A model generated the notes under the pieces. That model made no database searches, was not told the origin of the DNA, and saw only the letters and a list, made by a program, of their open reading frames with translations. From contig CM049315.1 in NCBI GenBank assembly GCA_026874595.1, positions 72,589,416 through 72,653,415 on the forward strand: a stretch of DNA of 64,000 nucleotides, read 5' to 3'. Shown in pieces: positions 27,635 to 39,600 of this stretch. Source of the DNA: Sipunculus nudus (lineage: Eukaryota; Annelida; Sipuncula; Golfingiida; Sipunculidae). The translations under genes were made by a program, and so were the position numbers. Positions within the stretch are counted from its first letter, which is position 1, and every line of letters begins with the position of its first letter.

Positions 27635-27830
27635 TGCATTCACTTATTCGGCCCATATTCCCAGGTTTATTCGTGCGTGACTACATTTGTGAATATTCCT
27701 TTATGACGTTTCCGAATCCGATTTACGGGCATGATCTACACCAACATCAAATCAATGCTTTGGTCCATTCCCAAAATGATCTGAAAAATTCATGATATTT
27801 CATGACTGCCTGAGTTATGTTGAAATATGC
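27635..27830. repeat. Dispersed repeat R1, copy 2
   Basis: CATTCACTTATTCGGCCCAT...TTTATTCGTGCGTGACTACA...GGTCCATTCCCAAAATGA, homologous to 20930-21150 and 39080-39290. Confidence 0.58.
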
Positions 27831-28029
27831 TACAAAAAGGATCAATACCAATGGGGACTTTAATAAAGCATAATTCAAATTAGTTAATTCAAAATATAGT
27901 TTGACTAAAAGTATTTTCACCCGAGAGAAGAGTAATTTAATAATCTGCATAACAAGCAAAAAGTCTGGTGAGGTATCGTCTAACACTGGCTCTAATATTT
28001 TACAGAGCAAATGAAAGCCCTTTATAACA

Positions 28030-29345
28030 CCCTAAGAAAACGCAAATACCAGACTAAGAGAAAAGTCCAAAGTTCAGTTGGAGTGTGTGCGGGAACTCCT
28101 TTTTGCAGACGATGCAGCAGTTTCAACCCACTCTGCCTAAGACCTGAAGAAGCTCATTTTCCATTTCAGCACAGCCTGCCAGGCCTTTGATCTTATGATC
28201 AGCCTGAAGAAAACACGAGTGATTGAGCAGGATGTGAACACTCCACCGGATATCAGATCTCAGATTACCAACAATCGCCGACTCCATTTCTCTTGGGACT
28301 GAGCTTAACAAGCGTATTGGCAAAACAGCCACCACGAGGCTGACCAAGAGAGTGTGGAACAACAGTAGGTGGACAGAACACACCAAGATCCAGGTCTGCA
28401 GAGCCTGTGTTGTGAGCACCTTGCTGTATGGTAGTAAGGCCTGGCAACTACGCGCCCGACGGTTGCACAAGCTGAATTCTTTCCACATGCGCTGTCTCCA
28501 CCGCATCCGGGATATCAGCTATCAAGATGAGGTGCCAGAAGAGATCCGAAATCCCCAGCATGTACGCAATACTCAAATATAGACGCATGTACGCTCCCGA
28601 GGCAGCGGAAATCTTGCGCTTCTAGAGAAGCTACTGATATTTGTGCTGCCTGCTTTGACCGTTTCTGATGCATTTAAACACCAGGTGGTGTACATGGCCC
28701 TGTCTGCTAAAAAATAACTACTGATCTGACGATCAGCCAGCCAAATGCAAGTCAAGAAACAGTCGACAGGCATCTGGCTCCGCTCAGAAACCACGTGTCG
28801 TGCAATTCTCTCTGAGCCTGTGGCCTGTTCAAACGGTCGCCGGGGCCATGAGCTGTCACTCAAAACGAAATGAACAACATTGGCTTCGTGTATTCCTCGC
28901 TTGGCTGGTAAACCGTTTTGCTTCCAGCACGGGGTCTCATCTGATTGGACCAAAATACAGTGCTCCCCTTTGTTGTAGAGATTAAGGATACAAAGTCATA
29001 ACAAACAGCGCTTACGATATAGGTAGTTGGTCTATGGGTAAAGCGCTGTGTAAAGAGCGTAAGAGGCATGCGATGACTCGGACAAGTCGTGAGAATGGAA
29101 GAAGGTCGCATCCTCAAGGATCTCCTGTTCGGTGAACTGGTACAGGGAGCACGCCCCACAGGCAGACCGTAACTCCGCTACAAAGATATCTGCAAGAGGA
29201 ACCTGAAGGCCATGGGCATCAAACTGAGGAACTGGGAAGCCACCTTATTTGAATGAACAACCTGGAGACAGTCAGTACAGAAAGGCCTCATCAGGTCGAA
29301 GAGACCATAGCTCAGCAATTCAAAGCCAAGAAACAGAAGAGGTAA
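28030..29345 (+). mobile_element. Decayed LINE reverse-transcriptase fragment, split by a MITE
   Basis: The ELLFADDAA catalytic block lies near 28096-28122. SLKKTRVIEQDV (28203-28238) and, after frameshifts, RVWNNS, TEHTKIQVCRACVVSTLLYG and LNSFHMRCLHRI (28348-28510) follow. The conserved tail (GHVVRM-type region, then the LFGELVQG-like and EETIAQQFKAKKQKR regions) resumes after 29071. The fragment is 3'-biased, with many stops and frame changes. A 472-bp element sits at 28590-29061 between duplicated 9-mers. It resembles the abundant animal non-LTR elements annotated elsewhere as endonuclease-reverse transcriptases; I do not assign the clade. Confidence 0.85.
28590..29061 (+). mobile_element. 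Non-autonomous element with 9-bp TSD (Mutator-like), copy a
   Basis: It starts TACGCTC and ends GAGCGTA (7-bp perfect terminal inverted repeats). It is flanked by AGACGCATG (28581-28589) and AGAGGCATG (29062-29070), a 9-bp target duplication with one mismatch. It interrupts the conserved R-R-M-R region of the LINE. Homologous copies lie at 60960-61850 (+) and 63182-63654 (-). No coding capacity is visible. A 9-bp TSD is typical of MULE elements. Confidence 0.82.
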
Positions 29346-29941
29346 GCCAGACGCCTAACCCATAGAACAGCATCAGCGTTTCTAAGTACTCGGTGTGGGA
29401 GAGACCTGACCAGCCATACAAGACGCTGCCCTAGAACATCCATCAAGGGCGCAACTCCAGTCTTCCGAGACTGAAGGATTTCTACTAATAAAACGCAAAT
29501 ATCAATAGCAAACTGCTCTTCCATACTGGCAAAGTGTGTATGGTTTAAATAACGGGTATTTAAATTTGTTTATAGTCACCCAAACCGATACGTGTATTTT
29601 TAAATAAGTTGTTGTGTAACGGCCAAGTTAAAACGATTACCTCTAAAAATAGTCACAGGAGCGTATGAAAGCAGATAGAATGTTGCTTTATCTCGCATAC
29701 TGATTTTGTTGCATCAGAAAACGCATCAATGAAATGCGAAAAGAAAAGTGAAACATGAATTGAAAAAAAATAACTGAATTAAATCTAAATTGATTTTCCC
29801 CTATACATTGAACTAATTTGAAGTTGACTTGTTATTCTTATACAATTTTGAATAAAATTAAATTGCAATTGAAATACTAAGTTTAACCCAGATCTGATTT
29901 GAAGAGTGGGAACGGGGAAAGGGGTATTAAGGTAACCGCTA

Positions 29942-30716
29942 TGTTACGGAATCACGTATGTGTGATGAACACAAATTATGCCAAGGAGATAAAAAAAATC
30001 AGATTCTGTAACAGTAGGCAGCGTGAAATGTCTAGGGGAATGAATAAAGAAGTCAGTTGTTTTTATGTTAACAAATAACTATAATTTATTCTTAAAACAA
30101 CCCTAACATTACACACTAAATCAATACAATTATACAGTAAAACAGCGGTATAACAACAAATTAATAGAATCACACAGTAAAATAAACAATGACTGGATAC
30201 CACCACCGTCACAACGATAAGTTCTTTAAATGTAACTCTCGGAGAATGACAGTCCAGTGCAAAGATCTTGTAACAATCCAGAAAGTTAACAGAAGTCCAA
30301 ACAAGACTCGTCACAAAATCCAGGAGAGAGTCTGAAGAAAATCTATAATTGCCGTACTCATCAGATAAGGTCCCAGAAACTGACACACACGCTTCTCTGT
30401 TGCTCTCTTTTGGCTCCAAAACACAGCCCCCCGTATAATTTTCACCTCAAGCCGAGAAGCTTCTATGTCTCGAACATTCGAAGAATTTAACACAATACAC
30501 GGTAAACACGCGTTCAAGAGTCCTCTAGAAAACGTCGCTGTGTCTCTACACACCAGGGTCCACATGTGACTTCGGCCAGGCGAGAAAGCCCAAGGCTAGC
30601 ATGACAACGAGAGTTCAACCAGTACGGATTAAACTGAGAATGTAGCAAACGGCCCGGCGAGGGTGCCGCGACACGAGTTACGCCCGTGTCACACAATAAA
30701 AAGAGCACCTGTAACA
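29942..30716 (-). mobile_element. Solo LTR, family 1, copy C
   Basis: 775 bp in reverse orientation, flanked by GCTA on both sides (29938-29941 and 30717-30720). The reverse-complement polyadenylation signal is TTTATT at 30085-30090. Short open frames inside it are not genes. Confidence 0.88.
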
Positions 30717-30720
30717 GCTA

Positions 30721-33094
30721 TCATCTGAGATATACAAATTTGCCCTGTTTAATTAACAAATTGGTTGTTAATTTCCGAGTATGGGGGTCCCTAACTGACC
30801 GTGTCATGTTACTCTGTTGAAGTGTACCGTGTTTGAGCCTTGGAACGTGTAGCTGTACCATACGTAATAATCGCGTGTAGATTTTTACGGAAAAATATAC
30901 GCGTGTAACCTTATAAATTATTTAAGGTAAAGGTAAATGAAAGTGTAATGTATGCCCATAAAATATAATTTGATCACAGAAAAAAACATTTTGTGCTTAG
31001 CAGAAATAAAAATAGTATATGAATATTGTCTGGAAAGGAAATAAAATATTTTATTTAAAAGTAAGAAACAACATTATTACCAACAGTTATATAATTCATA
31101 TATCGCTTGTGACTTATAGACAAAACTGAAAATAATCAAAAGAGAAATTTCTAAAAGAAAATCATGAAAAGCAGAGAGACAAAGGTACATATATGTAATT
31201 TTTATGGAGTTTTTTCTAGACCACGGTTTACCTGCTTCCGTTCTGATTTCGGCAGGCGTGTACTCTTCTAGGACAAGTTTGTTTTATTTTGCGGGATTAA
31301 GCCCTGTTAAACTGAATAATTATTAATTTTAATATTTCCCCATTCGGTGCCCCTATTAATTTTGTGCTGCAAGGTCATGCACGCCTGTGATACTTTTTCA
31401 AGCGGCGCCTTGGGGATTTTCACTGGCCTGTTAAGACCGTGGCCAGAGCGCATGTCCTGCCGAAAAGGTATCTCCGTGCAATACGCGGTCACGCGGGTAC
31501 ACTTTAATCCCCATTGATCCCCCATATCCATTGTAACGCCAGTTAAGGAATTTTCTCTCAAAACGATGTAAAGGTTTTTATCCCCAGACCACATGTGCTT
31601 TCAATGCGAGGTCTTTTCAGTCGGGTCAACACTGGGCACTGAGTCCCAGTGATTTGACCACCGTTTGACATTTTTTTTTACGGGTTACAGGTAGTTGATT
31701 TTTATTCATTCAAAGATAACTTTCCTTGATAGGCCAAGTCATGTGTTTTATGAAGTTTTTTTTTATTTCAAAAAGAAGCCCCACAACTTAATTATCATTC
31801 GGGTTGGGTGGGTATGGGGGGGGGGGGGGGGGTAGTTCAGGAAAGGAAGTAAAGATTTTCAATTCAAGCGAGGAACACATGTCCACATGAATCTTTCAAT
31901 AGGGAGCACTTTTCCGTTAAGTGGACACAGAGAGCTGAGACCCTTTACACGATCACAGTTTTATAGGTTTACAGGCATGTAGATTTTATACATTCATAAG
32001 TATCTTTCCATGATAACCATGGTTTTAATAGTACGGTCGATTTCCGGGTTGTTTGAAAAAAGTTTGTTTTTTTTCAAAAGGAGGGGGGATGGCATACACT
32101 TATGGGGGTCCTCAATCTCTTGGGGACTTTGAAACACCCGCCAGAATCTAGAGTCGTTCGTTCATACGTGCACGTTTCATGTAAAACATTGTCATGGGTA
32201 AGCAACACGGGTTCACCAGGGGAGTTGCAGAACAGAACAACTTCATACGAATGGGCGGCTTCTACTAGGGGACAAAGGAATAGCACCTTTTAATCATTCC
32301 TTTGAGGAACTGTGATTATGGCACTTAAGAAAGAAAAAAATATATTATGATGATTCCGATTACCTTGAAAAATGTAATTTATTACGGATGCAATTTTGAT
32401 TTACCCCTTTACATATTTCCGGCAAAATCTGTATATTACATTTTGCGTTAATTTGCGAAAAGACAAGGCTGAAGTTGTTTCTTAGATAAATTCCTTCATC
32501 GAAATAAATCAACCTTTCTTTCTATCTGGGAGAGTTGTCAATTTTCATCAGAACTGCTTATTCCATGACAATTTACTGTACTTTAACCAAAAATTTAATA
32601 CTGTTGGAATATACTTTTCTTAGCCTGTCATTTCCACATTTGCAGCTATACATTACACGTACTAAAGACTTCAACGTGTGTCACGATGTCACTGAGCTTC
32701 AACTAATACAAAGCATCTTTCATATCATTTCACGGTACAATGCTTCTTTATACAATCGTTTAATATCTAATGACCGAAATGCTTTTTTTCGACCGATTTG
32801 ACCAGACACGTCCGTGATTTGCAGACACCATTGTTTGGATCTTATACTAAAAAACAACCAGGGCGACCCTACCCCGTCTTATTGTATGACACAGATAAAT
32901 GTGACACAAGACCAATTATTTATGTACTTTAAACCCATTGTGAGCCACACTGACAGGCCACACTTGACATGTAAAGTAAACACGATATGCTAATTACTGA
33001 TACCACGTACCGAGGTCCAAGCAGAAGTACCGAACTACTAAGTTTTAGTGCTGTATAATAAAAGAATAGCAGATTCTACATTGAAGTATACTTT
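30721..33094. other. No confident gene
   Basis: Intergenic sequence with a 17-bp G run at 31816-31832. A 95-codon open frame on the minus strand (31594-31307, starting MWSGDKNLYIVLRENSLTGV) has no motif I recognise. Confidence 0.4.
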
Positions 33095-33224
33095 GTTACG
33101 AAGGCAAATTGTTGAGTGGGAAAATCCCTCTGCGGATCCGGGAGTCGAACACAGGTCGGTGGCGTACAAGTCCGGCGAACCAACCGGGGAGACAGTTCGG
33201 TCCGCTTTTATGTCACCCCGTAAC
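33095..33224 (-). mobile_element. tRNA-like SINE/MITE, copy 1
   Basis: 130-bp sister of 33346-33486 in the same orientation, with GTTACG...CGTAAC ends. The A-box segment is partly deleted, and the B box has one change. Confidence 0.62.
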
Positions 33225-33345
33225 ACACCCCCTCTTAAGAGCGTTCGGCTATCAGAACAAGACTAATTATCCAAGGAGTCACACTTAGGTGAGCTTATTC
33301 CCTGGTCCACAAAGTTAACTGTCTCGTTAGACGAGCCCCCATTTA

Positions 33346-33486
33346 GTTACGAAGAGAAATTTTTGAGGGGAAAAATCCTGGGCGGATCCGGGAGTCGAAC
33401 CCAGGTCGGTGGCGCACAAGTCCGGCGAACCAACCGCTTCGCTAGCAAAGCAAGCAATTCGGTCCGCTTCTATGTCACCCCGTGAC
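33346..33486 (-). mobile_element. tRNA-like SINE/MITE, copy 2 (intact boxes)
   Basis: On the minus strand an A-box-like TAGCGAAGCGG (33434-33444) is followed by a perfect B box GGTTCGACTCC (33391-33401). The unit begins GTTACGA and ends CCGTGAC on the + strand. A sister copy lies 121 bp to the left. Confidence 0.65.
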
Positions 33487-33815
33487 AACTTTTCTTTACC
33501 AGAGGACTTCACTTCTCCAGTTGTGTGTGAAAATATGCAATTCAATTAACAACCATACTGTACCGTAATTATACACCACACTGTGATGATCATACACGGC
33601 TGGGCTCACATCGCATGCATAAATATTACATATAAATATGTGGGTGTATGTGTGTAATGATTAATACAACACGGTAGGTGACTTTGGTGCATGTATCTCA
33701 TGACCGCTGACATTACACTCAAAACGTGCTATGGCTTACATTATAAAGTCACAAAGGCGGCCAAATAATTATAGTCTGGGCCGTGAAACGTGACGACGTA
33801 TACATGCTTAACTCC

Positions 33816-33823
33816 TATAAATA
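33816..33823 (+). promoter_or_regulatory. Candidate TATA box, transporter copy 1 block
   Basis: TATAAATA in a segment (CTCCTATAAA) that also occurs upstream of copy 2 at 52118-52127. It lies 1.8 kb before the candidate leader exon, so it may be unrelated to transcription of the gene. Confidence 0.2.
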
Positions 33824-34553
33824 GAAAACTTAACATATTAAAATTCTTATTCCCGGATGAAAACAGTCAGTATGGGAGCAAAGTATGGCAAAATATTCGC
33901 AGCACTTTGTTACCTGCTTAATTTGAAGAAAAATTTATACCGATAATTAATATGGCGGGAATAACGTTCCATGTATAATTGCACGCTTGATAACTTGTTT
34001 ACCCTAACTAGATCCAAGTGTTGCTTTTAAGAGGACTTGTTTATCAGAGCAAACGTTCTTCTTGGAATATTTATTTTCACCATTTTTACTGATTATGCAA
34101 GTCCTGTCTGTGTGATGTCTGCAGGAAATGACACCAAAGTTACTGAATTGAACAGCACTGGCTTGTTAGACGTCATGGAATCCATTCGATGACTATTGAT
34201 GGACTCGGTTGCATTATAAGACGTTATTAGAACTAAAGAGTACCGCTATTGGTGAGTTTACATATAGGGTACATTAAATACCACGTGTATTTTTAACCTG
34301 CCTTTTTCTTATCCTGGATCCGCCCCTGAAAATTAAGCAAAGTTAACATATTAAACGTAATATGGGTATTACTTTAACGTCAAAAAGGCGGGCTACATTA
34401 TATGACATGTCTGTGTTAAATAATTCAATCAATGGTATTGGAGTCGTGGCAGCCTGAGCAGAATTTATCTATTTAGTAAGGCACGCAAACCGTAACGTTA
34501 GTTCAGCCATGCACAATTTATCAGCTAAGCGTAAATTATATCTTGAAGCTGAC

Positions 34554-35001
34554 TAAAGCCGGCCTCCCATGTACCGATATTTCCTGACGATTTTTCGCCG
34601 GCTGGAATAATTCGGTAGGATCGGTAGATGTGATTGTGCTGTCGGCCGGATTTTTTTAGCAGGAAATCCGGCAGGAAAAATAAGCTGCAATAAGCTTTGA
34701 CAAGGTTAAGGATTATTCGGCCGGATAAAATTCGGCCGGAAAATTCAGTGGATGTGATGACGTAACCGAAAAAAACTCGGCTGAATTACAACCTACCTTT
34801 CTTATTTAATCATTTCTGACCCGAATTTTAATCCTGGAGCCGAAGTTGGAAGTGACCTAAAATGACCAGAGAAATATGTTGATTTGCAGGAACAATCGGT
34901 ACGTGTGCGGGTACTCACCGGCCTGGAGACTCCAGATTTATCTGGCCGGTTAATAAAAAAAATCGGCCGACAATAAAAAATCGGTAGATGGGCCGGCTTT
35001 A
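34554..35001. mobile_element. MITE with TAAAGCCGGCC ends, absent from the paralogous site
   Basis: Ends are TAAAGCCGGCC (34554) and GGCCGGCTTTA (35001), continuing into CCATGTACCGAT versus CCATCTACCGAT in inverted orientation. The interior is rich in TCGGCCGGA words. Upstream of copy 2, the same flanks (TTATATCTT ... CTGCACCAAACT) lie close together near 53320-53355 without it. A TA target duplication is possible. Confidence 0.8.
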
Positions 35002-35589
35002 ATTACTGCACCAAACTCGAACATAACAATCTGACACTTGCCTGCAGGAATATGAAATGGCGTGATTTTGGAATAATTGAGCCTTGTGATTCGTATAAAT
35101 ATCTAAGATAATTTCCATGTATCAGGCAAGTATGGTTTTTTATTTGTTTGCCTGAGCCGAAGCACTTGTGTTGGCCCATCGCCTGCAGAGAGCGCCAAGT
35201 ACAGATTGAACACGGTGCATGGATCGATGTGTGTTTATGCTCTGTATTTATGTGTGACTAAAGGTATGGCTGTACGCTACACAGGAATGCTGGCCACGGC
35301 AGCCTCTAACTAGGTAAAGTGAACATATGTTTTGATTTTAAACACACCTGTTTGCACCTACAGGCTTTACATGTTGTAAATAATCTGCCAGAGCATACGA
35401 CATTGCTCGCCAGCCAGCGTGAATGGTAGTGGGATTGCTCTCTGGCGGCTCCCCTGCCGTGTTGGTTCCGGCCACATGCACCAAAAACTAGCTATCACTG
35501 CATTAAAACAATGACATTTCATCATCATTTGGGCACAGACCTGCCTATTGTCTATACACCGTATGCGTGAGTCATTTAATATGCTGATT

Positions 35590-35725
35590 AAATACACCAC
35601 ATCTGTCGAATGTGCTACCAGTAGAACACATATCAAAGGAAGGGAAGTTCAGCCCGAGTATGATCGAGAAACCTTGCTCCAAGTACGATCCGTGCAGGCC
35701 CTGCCCATAATTACGATCTTTTTAA
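35590..35725 (+). other. Candidate 5' UTR exon, transporter copy 1
   Basis: This segment aligns without gaps or nearly so to 54139-54272 in copy 2, and both end at a conserved GT (GTATGC here, GTACGC in copy 2). A shared frame is also open across it in both copies, so a coding role cannot be excluded. However, exon 1 has an in-frame stop upstream of its ATG, which favours a non-coding leader exon. Confidence 0.4.
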
Positions 35726-36589
35726 GTATGCCTTCCTTTTCACTCCCAAAGCAGCCTGTACACGGACGTTACACAGCGTAAACATTTATACATAACACAA
35801 ATGCAAGCTTAACAAACTTCAGCGACACACTCGATGTACCTGATATATAAATATACAGCACATACTTAACCATTAACTAGCAGATTTCGAAACGGCAACA
35901 AATAGAATATACGTATTAATATTATTGCCTTAAAATCTTTCACTCGGCTGATAATAGTTCACTAGGTTTAGCTTATTTCACTCGGCTTATAGCATTTCGT
36001 TCGATCTTTAGTTTTTCTTTATTGTATTTCACCTAGCTTTTGGTAATTCCTGATGACACAGAGACACACACACATTTACGAATGTGGATAAACGCATACC
36101 CTCCCGATGGATGCATACATATGACCTGCAAACTGTTAATTTGTGATTGTTGAGTTGGGTCTTCTCACGTCTTCCACAAACAGTCAGGTTATGACACAAT
36201 ATATAATGAGGAGTGACGAACATGCGGCGTCACAGAGGCCAGGGGCCTCACTTAATATATGACCTGTCCGTTAATAGTTTGAAAAAAGGGTGCCGATATT
36301 GATAAGGGTTATTTCAAGTGTTTATTATGAGAAAAAAAAGAATGAAAGATTTTATTTTTATCGTTACAGCGTATTACAATTTTAATCATAAATACTTTCA
36401 TTATTACCTCCGAAGACGAGCCCAGATTACATCAGAGATAAGCAATAATATTATGATTTAATAATATACTAGTTTTTTTCTATCTAAATAGACCGGCCCA
36501 AGAAGGCTACTAACATAACATGGCCTATCTATACTACGGGGAAGAAATGTCTGTGTGATCAGATGCCCGAATGAGCGTTCTATGTTGCC

Positions 36590-36659
36590 ATGGCACGGGA
36601 AGGAGGATGGGGCTGGATGGTGGTTCTTGGATCAGCAGTGGTGCATGTCGTCTGTACAG
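36590..36659 (+). CDS. Transporter copy 1, exon 1 (start codon)
   Basis: Codes for residues 1-23 plus the first base of codon 24. The ATG context is gttgccATGG, and an in-frame TGA lies 18 nt upstream. The donor is CAG|GT. The matching exon of copy 2 has the same length and nearly the same protein, which supports the start and donor. Confidence 0.88.
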
Positions 36660-39600
36660 GTTACAAACGGTTTTCTATTTAAAGTCTATAGGACCTGTGG
36701 AACTTATCTTACTTTCGACATAATCGTATATTATTTATTTTGTAAACTGGAAATCTTCATTCTACGGAATGCAAGCCTCAACCATGTTGACGGTCCTTAA
36801 AGTGGGATGCTAAAAAAACGTGTTTGCATTTTCTTATTCGACCCCTCCGTTCAGAAGTTCCCCCAGCCTGTGTTTGCATAGACCTATTTATTTTATTTAT
36901 TTATTTATTTTTTTATTTCAATATATTTATACAGGGTAGCCTGTTCAGTAATATATTCTGTTCTTCCACAGGGCCCTGTAACCTTAAAACATGATATAAA
37001 TACCTGGTACAAAGATTATAAAATATACAGTATGCATATGTAACACAATATATGAATCATCAAAGATACATGTACATAAATATTATATACACGACAAATA
37101 AGTCAGTCATGATATGCTACAATACATTAAACGCTACAATAGGTAAAATTCACTTTACACGTGAACAACATAGTCGTATATAAAATTTCGTAATACATTC
37201 AATGGGTAATGTATGTAAGAAAACGAGTAAAATGCACAATAATCATAAAAACTAGTATGGACGCGGTTATAAAAGAATCCAAATAATAAAGACGGGTATT
37301 GATGATGCATATTAGGAAATAACATTGTCTTTAGGTTGTAATACTAAGACTTTAAAAGAAACGCTTTTGTCTTATGTTTAAAAGTATTTAAAGATTTTAT
37401 AGATCTGATCTCGTATGGTAAGGTATTCCATACCGAAGGGCCTCTGTATAAGAAGCTATTTTTGAAGAATTCATTTTTCGGTTTAGGCAATAACAGAAGG
37501 CCACTTTCAGCGGATCTGGTAGATTGATCATGCGTATCACTGACCCATATGAACTGTTTTGGATTATGGATATTCATTTGATTGACATATTTATGCATCA
37601 GGATACATATGAAATATTCACAGCGTTTAGAGACTGTTAGCCATTGTAGCTGTTGTATCAGAGTGGCACTTGAGATTTCATAATCATAGCAGCTGGTAAC
37701 AATACGTGCTGCACGATTTTGAATTTTTTTGCAGTTTTCAGTGGCAAATTGAGGATTTCGTTTTGCCCCATACACTTATGGCATAGTCGATATGTGGCTG
37801 GATCATGGTATTATAGACTGTTATTAATGTATTTATGGATAGTACTTTACTAAGGCGGTGTAACAGTGCTAAGTTTGGTGACAACTTTTTACATAGGGTA
37901 GTTTCATGTGGGAACCATGATAAATTAGAATCAATAGTTACACCTAATAGTTTGGTTTCCGCTGGTTCTTGGAAATGTACGTCATTAGCAGTGATACAAA
38001 GGTCATGGTTATTTACACGATTTTTTGTACCCAGTAACATGACAGTAGATTTGTTAATATTTATGGTTAACTTGTTAGCATCGAACCAGCTGCAAGCAGC
38101 ATTTACTGCTTGTTGTAAGGTTTGCTGCACCACAGATACGGTAGAACCATGACAATAGATGGTGGTATCGTCAGCATAAGCGATGCATTTTGCAGGTCTT
38201 AGGCGATGGAAAAGGTCATTGATATATAAAAGAAAGAGAACAGGACCCAAAACAGTACCTTGGGGCACTCCTATATTAACTGTTTGTACCCTGGAAGTTT
38301 TGCCATTACAAAGTACTATTTGTTGACGATCTTTTAAATAAGCCCTAAACCAGGTTCTGGTCTTCATAGTAAAGCCTAGCAGGCCTAGCTTATAGATGAG
38401 TATAGGATGATTTATTGTGTCAAAACCTTTGGTTAGATCGAGATAGCAAGCAGCGGTGGTATCTCCTCTGTCCATATGTGAATAAATGTCATCAATAAAG
38501 GTATGAAGGGCACTTGAAGTTGATTTGTTGTTTTAATATGCATGCTGATCATACGAGATTAGGTCATAATCTATGACGAATTTCATTATTAGATCTTTAA
38601 CTATTTTCTCAAAAGTTAAGCAACATGAGGGATTATTGAAATAGGGCGATAATTTGTCATTTCACTGCATTTTCCTTTTCCTTTATAAATAGGTGTATTC
38701 TTGGCTTTTTTCCAATCAGATGGCAGTTGTCCGGATGAAAGGGATATATTAAACAGGTATGCGAGACTAGGTGCTATCAGATCAGACGCTGCACGAATAA
38801 GGCGCGTATCCATATTAATTAAGTCTAATTTAGAACTATTTTTCAATTTAATAATTTCATTAAAAACTTCAGTTGCGTAGATTTCCCTGAAAGAAAAGGG
38901 ATCATTTGTAAGAGAAGTAGGCGTATCACCTAGATATTCAGATGAATCTGGAAATCGTTTTGCTCAAGATTCGCCTATTTGGCTAAAATACTGATTAAAT
39001 TTATTTGGTGTAATTTCGTTTGTAGACGGTCTATTGTTCAATTTGTTTATTTATTTTTTGTATTTTTTTTTAAATGTAACCCATATTCTCAGGCTCATTC
39101 GTGCATAAGTGAATGTACCTTTGAAAATATTCCTGGAAGTCCTTCCTAGACCCGGATCATGTGCCGGATCCACACCAAAATCTGATTTATTCTTCATAGG
39201 CTCATTCCAGAAATGCCCCGAAAATTTCATAAGATTCCGTTTATGCTGGTACGTATGGCGGATTCATGAGTGATGTTGTGAACAATACACACACAAACAC
39301 ACATACACACACGAATGGGGATGAACGCAGAGCCTCCTAGAGAGGCCAATTGATTTACTACGGTCCTAGAAACCAGAAAAAAATGTCTTTTTTTTTTCCT
39401 TTTGATGTTTAATGACCTTATACTGAGGTTATTTTCGTTAAATTCAACTAAGAAAAATTGGCCCCCTCACTATAAAGACCAATTTCTAAATAAGTTGGAG
39501 GCAGCTGTGGATAAACTGGAATAATGTCTGATAGATTATGTTAAATTCTGCAGGAGTTATTGGAAATATGGACTCCTTCAGGTCAAGCAAGAGTATCCCA

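Larger units (their letters stand above)
33680..36589 (+). promoter_or_regulatory. Duplicated upstream block of transporter copy 1
   Basis: About 2.9 kb upstream of exon 1 that matches 51990-55879 upstream of copy 2 in many colinear segments. Examples are 33816 versus 52121 (TATAAA-containing), 34021-34140 versus 52280-52410, and 35590-35725 versus 54139-54272. Conservation over this length suggests the duplication carried promoter and 5' UTR sequence. The block also holds a MITE at 34554-35001 that copy 2 lacks. Confidence 0.6.

Noticed and set aside
28573-29159. Minus-strand open frames of 99-126 codons
   Set aside because: They lie on the non-coding 9-bp-TSD element; related frames at 63156-63392 are the same element.
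33327-33545. 72-codon minus-strand frame
   Set aside because: It covers the tRNA-like element; the same peptide pattern in the sister copy comes from the repeat.
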